Shown here in pieces: positions 7,889 through 15,431 of a stretch of 64,000 nt of DNA. Origin of the DNA: a virus; the IMG/VR virus record IMGVR_UViG_3300020157_000001, positions 27,206 to 91,205 of that record, one strand, 5' to 3'. The notes below the pieces were generated by a model. That model was not told where the DNA came from and did no database searches. It saw nothing but the letters and a program-made list of their open reading frames with translations. Positions within the stretch are counted from its first letter, which is position 1. Each line of letters starts with the position of its first letter. The position numbers were made by a program, and so were the translations under genes.

Positions 7889-8296
7889 TCAGTACTCGTA
7901 CTTCTTCTGAGGTGTGGGGGCGGCGAACGCCCACGTTACCTTCTCGGTATTGAATGAGCGCACGACGCTCTCTACCTCTGGGTGGAGGAATGCGTAGGCT
8001 GCAATCTTGTCAGGGTCAACGAACACCTGAGTTACCGTCGTGGTAACGTCATCAGTGATACCCATTTCCTTGGCCCATGCCTCTGCTGCATCGGCGTTCC
8101 AGAACTTGGATACACGACGCTCACGCTTGAGCAGGTATTCGCCCCCGGCCAGCCAGTAATGCCCTGACGAGTCCTGCTCTCCTGCTTTTTCCACTTGTGC
8201 CATGAGCATGTTCTTGAGTTCATCTTTACGCTCCGTGGCTGCTTTAACGTGTGCGGTCTGCTTCAGGTACTCTTCTGCGAGTCGGTCGATGTTCAT
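7889..8296 (-). CDS. Hypothetical helical protein
   Basis: 135 residues if read from ATG at 8296; an ATG at 8308 has GGGAG but only one base away, and a TTG lies further up. The first 40 residues are rich in Lys, Glu and Ala (EEYLKQTAHVKAATERKDEL) and look like a coiled coil. The rest is a small alpha/beta region without known motifs. It sits between the SNF2-type ATPase and the MerR-like gene with minimal spacing. The family resembles coiled-coil accessory proteins common in phage replication modules; function is unknown. Confidence 0.7.
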   Translation of the reverse strand: MNIDRLAEEYLKQTAHVKAATERKDELKNMLMAQVEKAGEQDSSGHYWLAGGEYLLKRERRVSKFWNADAAEAWAKEMGITDDVTTTVTQVFVDPDKIAAYAFLHPEVESVVRSFNTEKVTWAFAAPTPQKKYEY

Positions 8297-8335
8297 GGAC
8301 GAGACCATACTCCCGCTATCGAAGAAAGTCAATCA

Positions 8336-9877
8336 CTAAACAGTAGATTCTTTTAAGAATGTTGTGAGGGTGCCTACGTCGATGCTCATAGCACCTTGCT
8401 CGTCTTGGTGCTTACCGTCCACGAAGGCTTCGTTGACCTGCCGCTTGTGCATGAGCATCTCGTACTGGCGCTCTTCGATGCTGCCCTGCATGACAAAGCT
8501 GACAATGTTAACGTGCGGAAAGGTAGATGATAGCCGTATGATACGCGCCTCTCGCTGTTCTAACTTACCGCTTGACCACGGGAGGTCGTAGCTGATAAGG
8601 AAGTTAGCCATAGGGAGGTCAACGCCATACCCTCCAGCGTCAGACGATAGGAAGAGACGACACTTGGGGTCGGTAGCGAACTTCTGCTTTGCCTGATCTC
8701 TAGCCTCTGCTGGCATACCTCCCATGAATAGGACGCTGCCAGTCATGTGGGAGGTGGCCTCTTGGATGAGGCGTAGGTTCTTCTTGAAGAAGGAGAAGAG
8801 GACTACCTTGTTCTTGGGGTCTTCCGACAGTACCTCTTCGATGAATTCTACGACTGCCTCTAGCTTGGGAGACTTAGCCACCCCACTCATCCAGCCCTCA
8901 TCCACGATGTCAGATGCGTAAGCGCTGCCCATCGTCGTGGCAGGGTTCTTGTAGTCCGTGGCTGACCCTGTGACTAGAGCGGGGTTGTCGCAGAGCATAC
9001 GCAAGACAGTTAGGCGAGCCATGATCTGACCCTGCGCTTCGTTGTCATCCCCACCGTTGTAGTGGGCAAACAGGCTAAATCCCCCACCGGCCTTACGCAT
9101 CACTGCTGAAAGCTGCGCTAGTAGGTCATTTGATATACGTCGATATGCCTCGGCACCCTTGCTGTCAAACGAAACTGGTACAACTGTGTGAATGATTTTG
9201 GGGAGCTGATCCGCAATGTCTTCTCTTGTCTTACGCACCATACAGTCTTTCATAGCGGTATACATAACGGGTAAGTTGACGTACTTTAGCGCCTTGCCCC
9301 AGTGATCTCTACGAATAAACGTGCTATCAAATAGCTGGAAAGACCCTAATACATCCTTGTCTACGAACTCCATGATGGAGAACAGTTCTTCGGGGCGGTT
9401 CTCAATGGGCTGTCCCGTCAGGGCGTAGCGGTAGTGAATCGTCTTCCCAATCTTCTTGAGCAGCTTGGAGCGCTTGCTCGTACGGTTCTTAATCATGGTG
9501 GCTTCGTCAATAATCATCGCCCCGAAGGTACCCATGAACTTCTGATCGTTGACGAGAGTCTCTGGGTTGACGATGACATAGCGAGAGCCGATGCTCATAC
9601 GCCATGCCTTCTCACGCTGTGCTGGGCTACCGTCGATGACCGTTGCCTTAGCGTCTGTGAACTTAGCGATCTCTCGTAGCCACTGGAACTTGAGGCTAGC
9701 GGGGACGACAACTAGGCAGCGGTCTACCTCGCCTTGATCGTGCAGTTCCTCTAACGCAGAAAGGGTGATGACAGTTTTGCCACCACCCATCACTACGCCA
9801 AGGAGCATCTGACCTCTATCTACCATGCGATCTTTAGCGTCCTGCTGGTATGGCCAGAGGGTTCCGTTAAAGGTCAT
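8336..9877 (-). CDS. SNF2-family DEAD-like helicase/translocase
   Basis: 513 residues. Motif I is GVVMGGGKT, motif II MIIDEATMIKN (DEAT box), motif III RYALTGQPIENRPEE, and the C-terminal domain has VVLFSFF, then GGYGVDLPMANFLISYDLPW and QREARIIRLSS with the motif VI arginines. This order is that of SNF2/Swi2 ATPases, in a single compact phage form without accessory domains. Such enzymes move on duplex DNA or replace proteins; in phages they accompany replication and recombination genes. It overlaps the primase end by ATGA, indicating coupled translation. Confidence 0.94.
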   Translation of the reverse strand: MTFNGTLWPYQQDAKDRMVDRGQMLLGVVMGGGKTVITLSALEELHDQGEVDRCLVVVPASLKFQWLREIAKFTDAKATVIDGSPAQREKAWRMSIGSRYVIVNPETLVNDQKFMGTFGAMIIDEATMIKNRTSKRSKLLKKIGKTIHYRYALTGQPIENRPEELFSIMEFVDKDVLGSFQLFDSTFIRRDHWGKALKYVNLPVMYTAMKDCMVRKTREDIADQLPKIIHTVVPVSFDSKGAEAYRRISNDLLAQLSAVMRKAGGGFSLFAHYNGGDDNEAQGQIMARLTVLRMLCDNPALVTGSATDYKNPATTMGSAYASDIVDEGWMSGVAKSPKLEAVVEFIEEVLSEDPKNKVVLFSFFKKNLRLIQEATSHMTGSVLFMGGMPAEARDQAKQKFATDPKCRLFLSSDAGGYGVDLPMANFLISYDLPWSSGKLEQREARIIRLSSTFPHVNIVSFVMQGSIEERQYEMLMHKRQVNEAFVDGKHQDEQGAMSIDVGTLTTFLKESTV

Positions 9878-10809
9878 GGGCAGAGCTTCGTGGTTTTGAA
9901 CCCTGTGATCTGGGCATCCTGCATATCGCCAACATCCTTATCGGTAGAACCCTTGTAATCCCAGTACGACACACCCTTGCGAAAGGGTAGGCGCAGCTTA
10001 GCGAGACGACGGGTCTCCATAAGGCCAGCCTTATCTACGTATGGATTATCAAGTGCCATGATAAGTCTATCAAACCTTGACAACAGCAATGTAATTTGAT
10101 CTGATGACACATTGGCTCCAAAAGATGCAACAGGGGAGATATCGGTAGTATCCATAAGCCCTGCAAACCTTACGACATCTAAGGGGGACTCCATGAGCAG
10201 GGCGGTATGGCCTGTTGCTTGGGCGATACCGAACAATGTGCGACCCTTGTGTACACCTGTGGGCACGTTGACGAACCTGCCTACCCGCTTGCCTTGCCAC
10301 CCCATAAGCTCACCGAGGGGGGACACGATAGGAATGATCGTCATGTTCTCTTCGGTGCCGCTCTTGTCAATGGCTACCCCGCCCCACCGGACACCAAACT
10401 TGCGTACGGTATCTCCGTCGAGTTGACGTAGGTCAATGATCGACTGAGGGAGGGGGGAGAACTGGGCGTACTTGATCCAGTCAACAGCTACTGCTGGTTC
10501 CTCCCACTCGTCAGAACGGGTAAGCCTGTCAATACCATTGCGTATGAGCAAGGTATTGATAGCCATGATGCTGTCAGGGTTACCAGTGATCTGGCTGACG
10601 AGGACGGGGAGGTTGCCTCGCGCCCCACAGGTGAAGCAATGCCACAGACCTGAGTCGGTGTTCATGTACCAAGAGTAGCGAGACGACTCTCGCCCCTTGG
10701 TCAGATGGTGGACGGGGCAGCGACCATTGATCTCGTCCCCTGACACACGCTTTACGTCCACACCTAGATCCATGATGATGGTGGCTAGGTCTTGTGCCCG
10801 TTCAGTCAT
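9874..10809 (-). CDS. dnaG-like: DnaG-type DNA primase
   Basis: 311 residues. The N-terminal zinc-binding domain reads GRCPVHH and LWHCFTCGARGN (CHC2 pattern, Cys-His-Cys-Cys). The catalytic TOPRIM region shows ALLMESPLDVVRF (Glu) and LIMALDNPYVDKAG (Asp-x-Asn variant of the D-x-D metal site). There is no obvious helicase-interaction domain and the total is about half of bacterial DnaG. It overlaps the helicase gene by 8 bases, so helicase and primase are produced together. It makes RNA primers for lagging-strand synthesis. Confidence 0.9.
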   Translation of the reverse strand: MTERAQDLATIIMDLGVDVKRVSGDEINGRCPVHHLTKGRESSRYSWYMNTDSGLWHCFTCGARGNLPVLVSQITGNPDSIMAINTLLIRNGIDRLTRSDEWEEPAVAVDWIKYAQFSPLPQSIIDLRQLDGDTVRKFGVRWGGVAIDKSGTEENMTIIPIVSPLGELMGWQGKRVGRFVNVPTGVHKGRTLFGIAQATGHTALLMESPLDVVRFAGLMDTTDISPVASFGANVSSDQITLLLSRFDRLIMALDNPYVDKAGLMETRRLAKLRLPFRKGVSYWDYKGSTDKDVGDMQDAQITGFKTTKLCP

Positions 10810-12058
10810 ACGTCTCGTCCATGCCCTCTACGTCGTCCTCATGCACCTCAGAGAACTCCATAGTCTGCCAGTCCCATTTGATATGCACTTCTCCACGGGG
10901 GGCAGTACGGGCTTCGACAACACGGATGATGGACTGGTTGTCGATGTCAGGGTTGCGCTCCACACCAAGTACCAAGTCTGCGTCCTGACCCATAGCGGAT
11001 GAGTAGCCAATGGCATCGGCGGTAATCGCACGCGTACGCTTGTTGTTCAATTTCCAACCAAGAGCCTGCGTGGTACCAATGATAGGGATATCAAACCTCT
11101 GGCATAGACGCTTCATCCCTCGGGATACATTAGTGAGCGCTTGCGGGCTACCCTTTGGCTCACCGTTCTGATCGTCCATCAGATACATACCGTCAACCAC
11201 CACCATGTCAGGCTTCATCTCCTGAATCTTTCCGGCAATAGCATCGACGGTGGTGAGGCTGGACGAGTCTTCGGAGAACATGAACGGATGCATGTTCTTA
11301 CGAGCGACCATCATGTCGTGGATACGAGTCATCTCTGCGTTGCTCATATCGCCACTAAGGATTCTGTCGTAGGGGACTTGAGCGTTGAGAGCGTCCAGAC
11401 GAGAGGCTTGCTCCTCGCTACTCATCTCAAACGAAATGAGTAGAGGCTTCTTGCCGTGACGGTGACATGCCTCTGCCATGATGAGAACGATCAAGCTCTT
11501 ACCACGTTTCTGCTCTCCTGCTACCACGATGAACTGCTGGGGGCGCAGACCCTGAGTGATACGGTCTAGACCGTCGAACCCTGTAGGGATGCCTCGCAGC
11601 GTGTTCGGGTTAGCGCGCATGAACTCGTAGCGTGCAAAGCGATCTTCCCACGTAGAGATTACGTCGATGTCCCGTAGGCGGCTGGCCTCAACGGATGCCT
11701 TCTGCAATCCTTTGGAGAGGATAGACATAGCGCCGTCAACGTCATCAGCCTCAAGGCTGTTCATGGCGTTAGCTGTAGCCTCAAGAACTTCCCGCTGCTT
11801 GTACGCAGTAAGGATCTCCTCAAAGAGTCCGCTGAATGTTTCGTCGGATGAGTCAAGAACCTCTACGTCACCGAACTGAGAATTGAATGCACGCACAGAC
11901 GGCACCGCTGCGTGCTTGCTGTTGTAGTCAAGTATCCATAGGTACTTCGGCTCCCAGATAGGAGAGAAGTGGAACGGCTTGATGCCAGCCTTTACCGACT
12001 CAGTGAGCGACTGTAGCTCAATGATCTTGGAGATAGCTAGGTGCTCATGTGAGGCCAT
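10802..12058 (-). CDS. dnaB-like: DnaB-like replicative helicase
   Basis: 418 residues from ATG at 12058, which overlaps the previous stop as TAATG and has GGGGGGT five bases ahead. The N-terminal 110 residues resemble a DnaB N-domain. The RecA-like core begins at GIPTGFDGLDRITQGLRPQQ, with a Walker A variant GEQKRGKS, a Walker B MVVVDGMYL, a FEMSSEEQASR motif shared with DnaB, and a C-terminal arginine region AMGQDADLVLGVER. It would unwind the fork 5'-3', loaded by the ATPase encoded two genes upstream and coupled to the primase. Confidence 0.94.
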   Translation of the reverse strand: MASHEHLAISKIIELQSLTESVKAGIKPFHFSPIWEPKYLWILDYNSKHAAVPSVRAFNSQFGDVEVLDSSDETFSGLFEEILTAYKQREVLEATANAMNSLEADDVDGAMSILSKGLQKASVEASRLRDIDVISTWEDRFARYEFMRANPNTLRGIPTGFDGLDRITQGLRPQQFIVVAGEQKRGKSLIVLIMAEACHRHGKKPLLISFEMSSEEQASRLDALNAQVPYDRILSGDMSNAEMTRIHDMMVARKNMHPFMFSEDSSSLTTVDAIAGKIQEMKPDMVVVDGMYLMDDQNGEPKGSPQALTNVSRGMKRLCQRFDIPIIGTTQALGWKLNNKRTRAITADAIGYSSAMGQDADLVLGVERNPDIDNQSIIRVVEARTAPRGEVHIKWDWQTMEFSEVHEDDVEGMDETYD

Positions 12059-12513
12059 TAGACCCCCCAAGTTGAGCCGGGGGACATGACTGTACAGCGG
12101 GGGCCGAAGTAGGCAGCGTCGCTCTCAAACGGGGTGTACAGCGTATGCACATCCCTGTTGTACCTAAAGTCGTCCATGAGTCCCTCTGGGTCTTCGTATG
12201 AGTACACGGTTACGGATATTCCCTTACGTGCCAGCCAGTGCTCAATAGGCTCAATGTAGTCGGAGTCGTAGTACGTGTACACATCGACGTTTATCTTGAG
12301 TTGATTGACCATGTGACTCAACGACTTGATCGGCATCTCAGCGGTCTTCCATGACCGTACCACATCGTCTATCGTTATCCCCTGTTGGGGTACTGGCTTC
12401 TGCCAGAACTTCCTCTTCGCAGCGGGGGCATCCTCTTTAGGTATGAGGATCAGACCCTCAAACATGACAGCCACAGAGCTGGTCAGAAACGATCCAATGT
12501 CATTACCTTCCAC
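12058..12513 (-). CDS. Hypothetical protein between helicase and helicase loader
   Basis: 151 residues, overlapping the loader gene by 11 bases and the helicase by TAATG. Alternating hydrophobic strands and helices (FEGLILIPK, INVDVYTYYDS, ISVTVYSYED) suggest a small alpha/beta, perhaps Rossmann- or HAD-like fold, but I see no convincing catalytic motif. It resides in the replication operon in the place where several phages keep uncharacterised replication genes. Function is not assigned. Confidence 0.75.
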   Translation of the reverse strand: MEGNDIGSFLTSSVAVMFEGLILIPKEDAPAAKRKFWQKPVPQQGITIDDVVRSWKTAEMPIKSLSHMVNQLKINVDVYTYYDSDYIEPIEHWLARKGISVTVYSYEDPEGLMDDFRYNRDVHTLYTPFESDAAYFGPRCTVMSPGSTWGV

Positions 12514-13114
12514 GGAGAGTCACCATATCCATATCCTTAGTAGGACCTTCCATCCTACTGGTATAGATATGGCGTATGTCTGCCGCTGAGTGCTCAGAGG
12601 TAATAATCGTCGTAAGCATGTGAGCGTGACGGTGACGGATCAAGCTGCCGATCTCATGCTTGGCAAAGTCGGTGAGGCGCTCCTGCCCTAGACCGTCGAT
12701 GACGAGGATGTCCCATGTTCCCTTGATGTACTTCAAGAGGTGCTGAGATGAGTACATCTCGGGCAGACCCTCGCTGGAGTCAAAGGAATCTTTCACCATG
12801 GCAACGTAGTCATCGGTGTCGATGAACCGCCCACTCACCTTGTGGTTCTCCATAAGGGCGGTGAGCACGTTGACTGCCTGAAAGGTCTTGCCAGTCAATG
12901 CGTAGCCCTGAATGAGCAGGCTCTTGCCGGGGGTGTACGAGGCTACCCACTTGTCAACGGCAGCGATGGATGGGTCTTTCCACGTAGGACTGACCGCACG
13001 TGTAGCAATGGCATGGCGAGCGGGAACCTTGGCGTGATAGACACGCTCTTCTAGTGAGCGGTTACGCCACCAGTTACCGCTCTTCCACTCTCTTGGTGTC
13101 TCAAATGATGTCAC
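12503..13114 (-). CDS. dnaC-like: DnaC/IstB-like AAA+ helicase loader
   Basis: 203 residues. The AAA+ core shows SLLIQGYALTGKTFQAV (Walker A GYALTGKT) and WDILVIDGLGQERL (Walker B, with Asp followed by Gly rather than the usual acidic residue), then the sensor I-like TTIITSEH. Length and order match DnaC and IstB ATPases. It is encoded just upstream of the DnaB-like helicase and overlaps the gene before it by ATGA. The catalytic Glu of Walker B is not visible, so ATP hydrolysis may be weak or use another residue. The loader role follows from family and context. Confidence 0.85.
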   Translation of the reverse strand: MTSFETPREWKSGNWWRNRSLEERVYHAKVPARHAIATRAVSPTWKDPSIAAVDKWVASYTPGKSLLIQGYALTGKTFQAVNVLTALMENHKVSGRFIDTDDYVAMVKDSFDSSEGLPEMYSSQHLLKYIKGTWDILVIDGLGQERLTDFAKHEIGSLIRHRHAHMLTTIITSEHSAADIRHIYTSRMEGPTKDMDMVTLRGR

Positions 13115-13626
13115 AGGTACTCCACGATGATCTCAAACTTAGCCGTGGGTCCGTCCCGTTCACTGACGATACACCTATGGCGTATCTCTTCATCGTGTTC
13201 GGATGACCAAGGCGGCTGGTCGCTGGGGGGAAGACTATCACTCCGCACGTAGTCATTGGCAATGAATGCCAAGATACGTGGTCGGTACTCAATGGGGATT
13301 GGGTTAGCTGCGAGAAGTTTGTCTTGCACTTCCTTTTTGAGGAAGGTAAGGACGGGGCGCGCAACAGTACCCGCAGTGGTTTCGTAGAAGCTATCAATAG
13401 CCTGTTTGATATGCTCCTCTGATATGCCCCGTTTAATCAGTCGGGACATACCGATGAACAAGATCGTCCTGTCATCTTCGGAGAAGACTTGGTGCATCTT
13501 GGTCTTGGGGTGGGAGGTGAAGTACTCTCTGAGTACCGCTGCCCTACCTCCAATGGGTTTACTCTTCTTTGCTTTTGGTGCTACAGAAGGGGGGCTGACA
13601 TCTTCTGATCCTGCTCCATAGATCAT
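13111..13626 (-). CDS. Hypothetical replication-module protein
   Basis: 171 residues from ATG at 13626 with GGAAGG eight bases upstream. The N-terminus is short, basic and disordered, followed by helices (RTILFIGMSRLIKRG, EEHIKQAIDSFYE). The middle resembles a DnaD/DnaC-partner type helical region, but the match is too weak to claim. It precedes the helicase loader (ATGA overlap), a position often held by a replication initiator or loader partner. Its ribosome site begins about ten bases after the base of a large RNA structure (13646-13745), which could control its translation. Confidence 0.72.
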   Translation of the reverse strand: MIYGAGSEDVSPPSVAPKAKKSKPIGGRAAVLREYFTSHPKTKMHQVFSEDDRTILFIGMSRLIKRGISEEHIKQAIDSFYETTAGTVARPVLTFLKKEVQDKLLAANPIPIEYRPRILAFIANDYVRSDSLPPSDQPPWSSEHDEEIRHRCIVSERDGPTAKFEIIVEYL

Positions 13627-13645
13627 ATGTGCCTTCCATGAGAAA

Positions 13646-13745
13646 TTGAGGGGCGGGGGGAAAGGAGGGGAATCCTACTCAGTCACGTGCCGATGCTGGT
13701 ACGGATACCCTCTTCACCCTTGCGGAAGAAGCCCCCGCCCCTCAA
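13646..13745 (-). ncRNA. 100-nt three-way-junction RNA structure between two early genes
   Basis: A 14-bp perfect closing stem joins 13732-13745 to 13646-13659. Inside it, in minus-strand order, is one hairpin with arms CTTCTTCC/GGGTGAAG closed by a GCAA (GNRA) tetraloop. It is followed by a long imperfect arm of about 15 pairs (GAGGG, ATCC, TAC, CAG pairing with CTG, GTA, GGAT, CCCTC) with a 13-nt loop. The short alternative GGTA-TCCG-TACC, a UNCG loop, competes with that arm. It fills almost the whole gap between the Acb2-domain gene and the next gene's ribosome site. I recognise no known riboswitch, ribozyme or tRNA. A leader, translation control or processing element is likely. Confidence 0.7.
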
Positions 13746-13748
13746 GAC

Positions 13749-14771
13749 TTATCCGAGGATGATACCCTTTACTGACCGAGACACAACATCCTCAAGCGCT
13801 TTTAGTGCGAGTGAACGGTGACGGCCTGCGGGAACATTGGAAATGATGTGCTCACCCAACTGGAAGGCGGCGCTGGTGAGGTCGTTGATTGTCTCTGTCT
13901 CTCTACGGCTTGGCTCGCGAGCGTGATCGAAGAGGCTGGCACGAAGTTCCTCATAGCCAACGACTACTGGAGTAGTGGGAGCTGGCAAGGTCAGGTCGCT
14001 ATCACCAAGGGTGACGGGCATGGGCTTACCAATGTGCTGTGAGGGAAGAGGACCTGCCGTAGGCTTGTTCGCTGGATAAGGCTTAGCTGCCTTGGGAGTA
14101 ACGTGTACGGGGAGATCTTCCTTTGGGGGAAGAGCCTGCGCTGGCAAGGTAGTACCAAGGATGACCTTGATGTAGTTGGCCTTGCCTGACACCCCATCGG
14201 GGAGGTTGCCCGTCTCCATAGCGAGTCGCTTGAGCGATGCGACTGGCATGATGTTCAGTTCGTCCTCTGTGAACGCAACGGGGGCATCATCGGTCGGGTC
14301 ATCTTCTACGTACGATGTCGCAGCAGGTGTGACCTCTTCCTTTTCGGGAACAAGGGACAGAGAGATGGGGGCGAGTCCGTTGGACAACTCCAGTACAAGG
14401 GCGCTCTCTGGCACTGTGTCGAACACGAAGTTGACAAGCTCTTCTGCCTCGTTGTCATCCCAGAGGATGAGCACCTTACCCTTGTTCGCCATAGCGCCAA
14501 GGATCTGCTTCTCCACACCGTTCACCTCAAGGGTGCTGCCGGATTCTGCGGATGTGAATGCCTTGGGGGGCTTGTTGTCAGGGTTGTGGTACATGAGGAA
14601 CTGCACGTCGTTGTCAAGAATGTAGTCGTAGGCAGCAGCCAGACCATCGGTTGGCTTGCCGTACCACGGTAGTGCAACTACATCGTCCTCTTCAAGAAGA
14701 TCACGGAGACCTTCTTGGATTACTGTCTTGGGGGCATTACCTGTCCCCAGCAAAGCGTGGATACGTGACAT
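13749..14771 (-). CDS. Three-domain early protein with C-terminal Acb2-like (anti-CBASS/cyclic-nucleotide sponge) domain
   Basis: 340 residues. Residues 1-140 look Rossmann-like, with strands KVLILWDD and SALVLELSNG. Residues 168-206 form a SAP/HeH-like helix-extension-helix (ELNIMPVASLKRLA...GKANYIKVIL). Residues 207-280 are a Pro/Ala/Lys linker. Residues 288-338 resemble the Acb2 helical domain: INDLTSAAFQLGEHI, then VPAGRHRSLALKALED with the P-xx-R-xxx-LA-xxLE pattern, then a final helix. Acb2 proteins bind cyclic nucleotides and block CBASS and related immunity; here the domain is fused to a larger protein. It is the first gene of the leftward early operon, with a promoter-like site upstream, as expected for an anti-defence gene. 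The N-terminal role is unknown. Confidence 0.75.
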   Translation of the reverse strand: MSRIHALLGTGNAPKTVIQEGLRDLLEEDDVVALPWYGKPTDGLAAAYDYILDNDVQFLMYHNPDNKPPKAFTSAESGSTLEVNGVEKQILGAMANKGKVLILWDDNEAEELVNFVFDTVPESALVLELSNGLAPISLSLVPEKEEVTPAATSYVEDDPTDDAPVAFTEDELNIMPVASLKRLAMETGNLPDGVSGKANYIKVILGTTLPAQALPPKEDLPVHVTPKAAKPYPANKPTAGPLPSQHIGKPMPVTLGDSDLTLPAPTTPVVVGYEELRASLFDHAREPSRRETETINDLTSAAFQLGEHIISNVPAGRHRSLALKALEDVVSRSVKGIILG

Positions 14772-14803
14772 CGGGTCTCCCTGTCGTAGGTCTAAGGGTC
14801 GTC

Positions 14804-14832
14804 ACTGTACACCCCCACCAACGTCAATGCAA
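14804..14832 (-). promoter_or_regulatory. Candidate sigma70-like promoter of the replication operon
   Basis: On the minus strand TTGCAT (14827-14832) and TACAGT (14804-14809) are separated by 17 bases and lie about 33-61 bases before the ATG at 14771. Each hexamer matches consensus at four of six positions. The GTGTACA-(A/G)-T around the -10 is also found in the strong plus-strand endolysin promoter at 62558, which supports it. There is no other good promoter in this gap. Confidence 0.5.
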
Positions 14833-14843
14833 GTAAGACTTGG

Positions 14844-14859
14844 TGTGACCCTTGTCACA
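14844..14859. terminator. Short hairpin at the end of the tail-gene operon
   Basis: tgtgac (14844-14849), loop cctt, gtcaca (14854-14859), overlapping the stop codon of the last tail gene. It is only a 6-bp stem without a clear T-run, so it is at best a weak terminator separating the virion operon from the early promoter. It could instead be an operator-like palindrome. Confidence 0.35.
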
Positions 14860-15430
14860 TACCTCGAACAGCGTTGTACGCAACGATTGAGTATTTAGCT
14901 TCCTCGGTGATCGGAAGGGTCGAAGTAAACAAAGTCTGCATTGCACCAACTGTCTTCTGATAGTCCTCGGAATAGATTGATACCGAGTTGTTAGCAGAGC
15001 TTACCCATCGGTAGTCACTGACCGCTGAGAGTATGCCGCCTATGGGCGTTGACCCGTCAAAGTACGTGCCAAGGAAGTTCACCTCTGCAAGGAGGTTTGC
15101 CGCTGTAAACGACCCTACCGACAGGTCAACCATGAACTCAACGAGGCAGTTGGTGTAGGTGGATGCGTTGGTAAAGGCAGTTACTGGGATCTCTACTACA
15201 GATACACCATTGATGATCTTGGAGCCGCTGCTCATCCCGACGATGCGGTTGGCTGAGTCGATGAGCCGCCCCCACTTAATCGCTGTGGTAGTACCTACGG
15301 AGAAGTAAGCACGGTCACCAAGTAACACGGGGATCACACTGTAGGCGGGGGAGAGGCTACCTATAGTAATGACCGCCCCCGTAGAGGGAGTAGTAGCAGT
15401 CCAAGTCTGACCAGAGAGAGTAACAGTCAT
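14855..15430 (-). CDS. Tail-fibre or baseplate-associated protein, unknown family
   Basis: 191 residues from ATG at 15430, one base after the stop of the giant baseplate gene; GGGACGG lies about nine bases upstream. It is rich in Ser, Thr, Val and Tyr with many short beta strands (AVITIGSLSPAYSVIPVLLG, VVEIPVTAFTNASTYT) and few charges, typical of fibre or lectin-like virion domains. No known domain is visible. It is the final gene of the leftward tail operon, so it probably partners the LamG-rich protein at the tail tip. Confidence 0.7.
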   Translation of the reverse strand: MTVTLSGQTWTATTPSTGAVITIGSLSPAYSVIPVLLGDRAYFSVGTTTAIKWGRLIDSANRIVGMSSGSKIINGVSVVEIPVTAFTNASTYTNCLVEFMVDLSVGSFTAANLLAEVNFLGTYFDGSTPIGGILSAVSDYRWVSSANNSVSIYSEDYQKTVGAMQTLFTSTLPITEEAKYSIVAYNAVRGM

Positions 15431-15431
15431 A

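Noticed and set aside
13646-13745. Structured RNA as a tRNA or hammerhead ribozyme
   Set aside because: No anticodon or acceptor arrangement; the core CUGAUGA and GAAA of a hammerhead are missing (only CUGAGUA is present).
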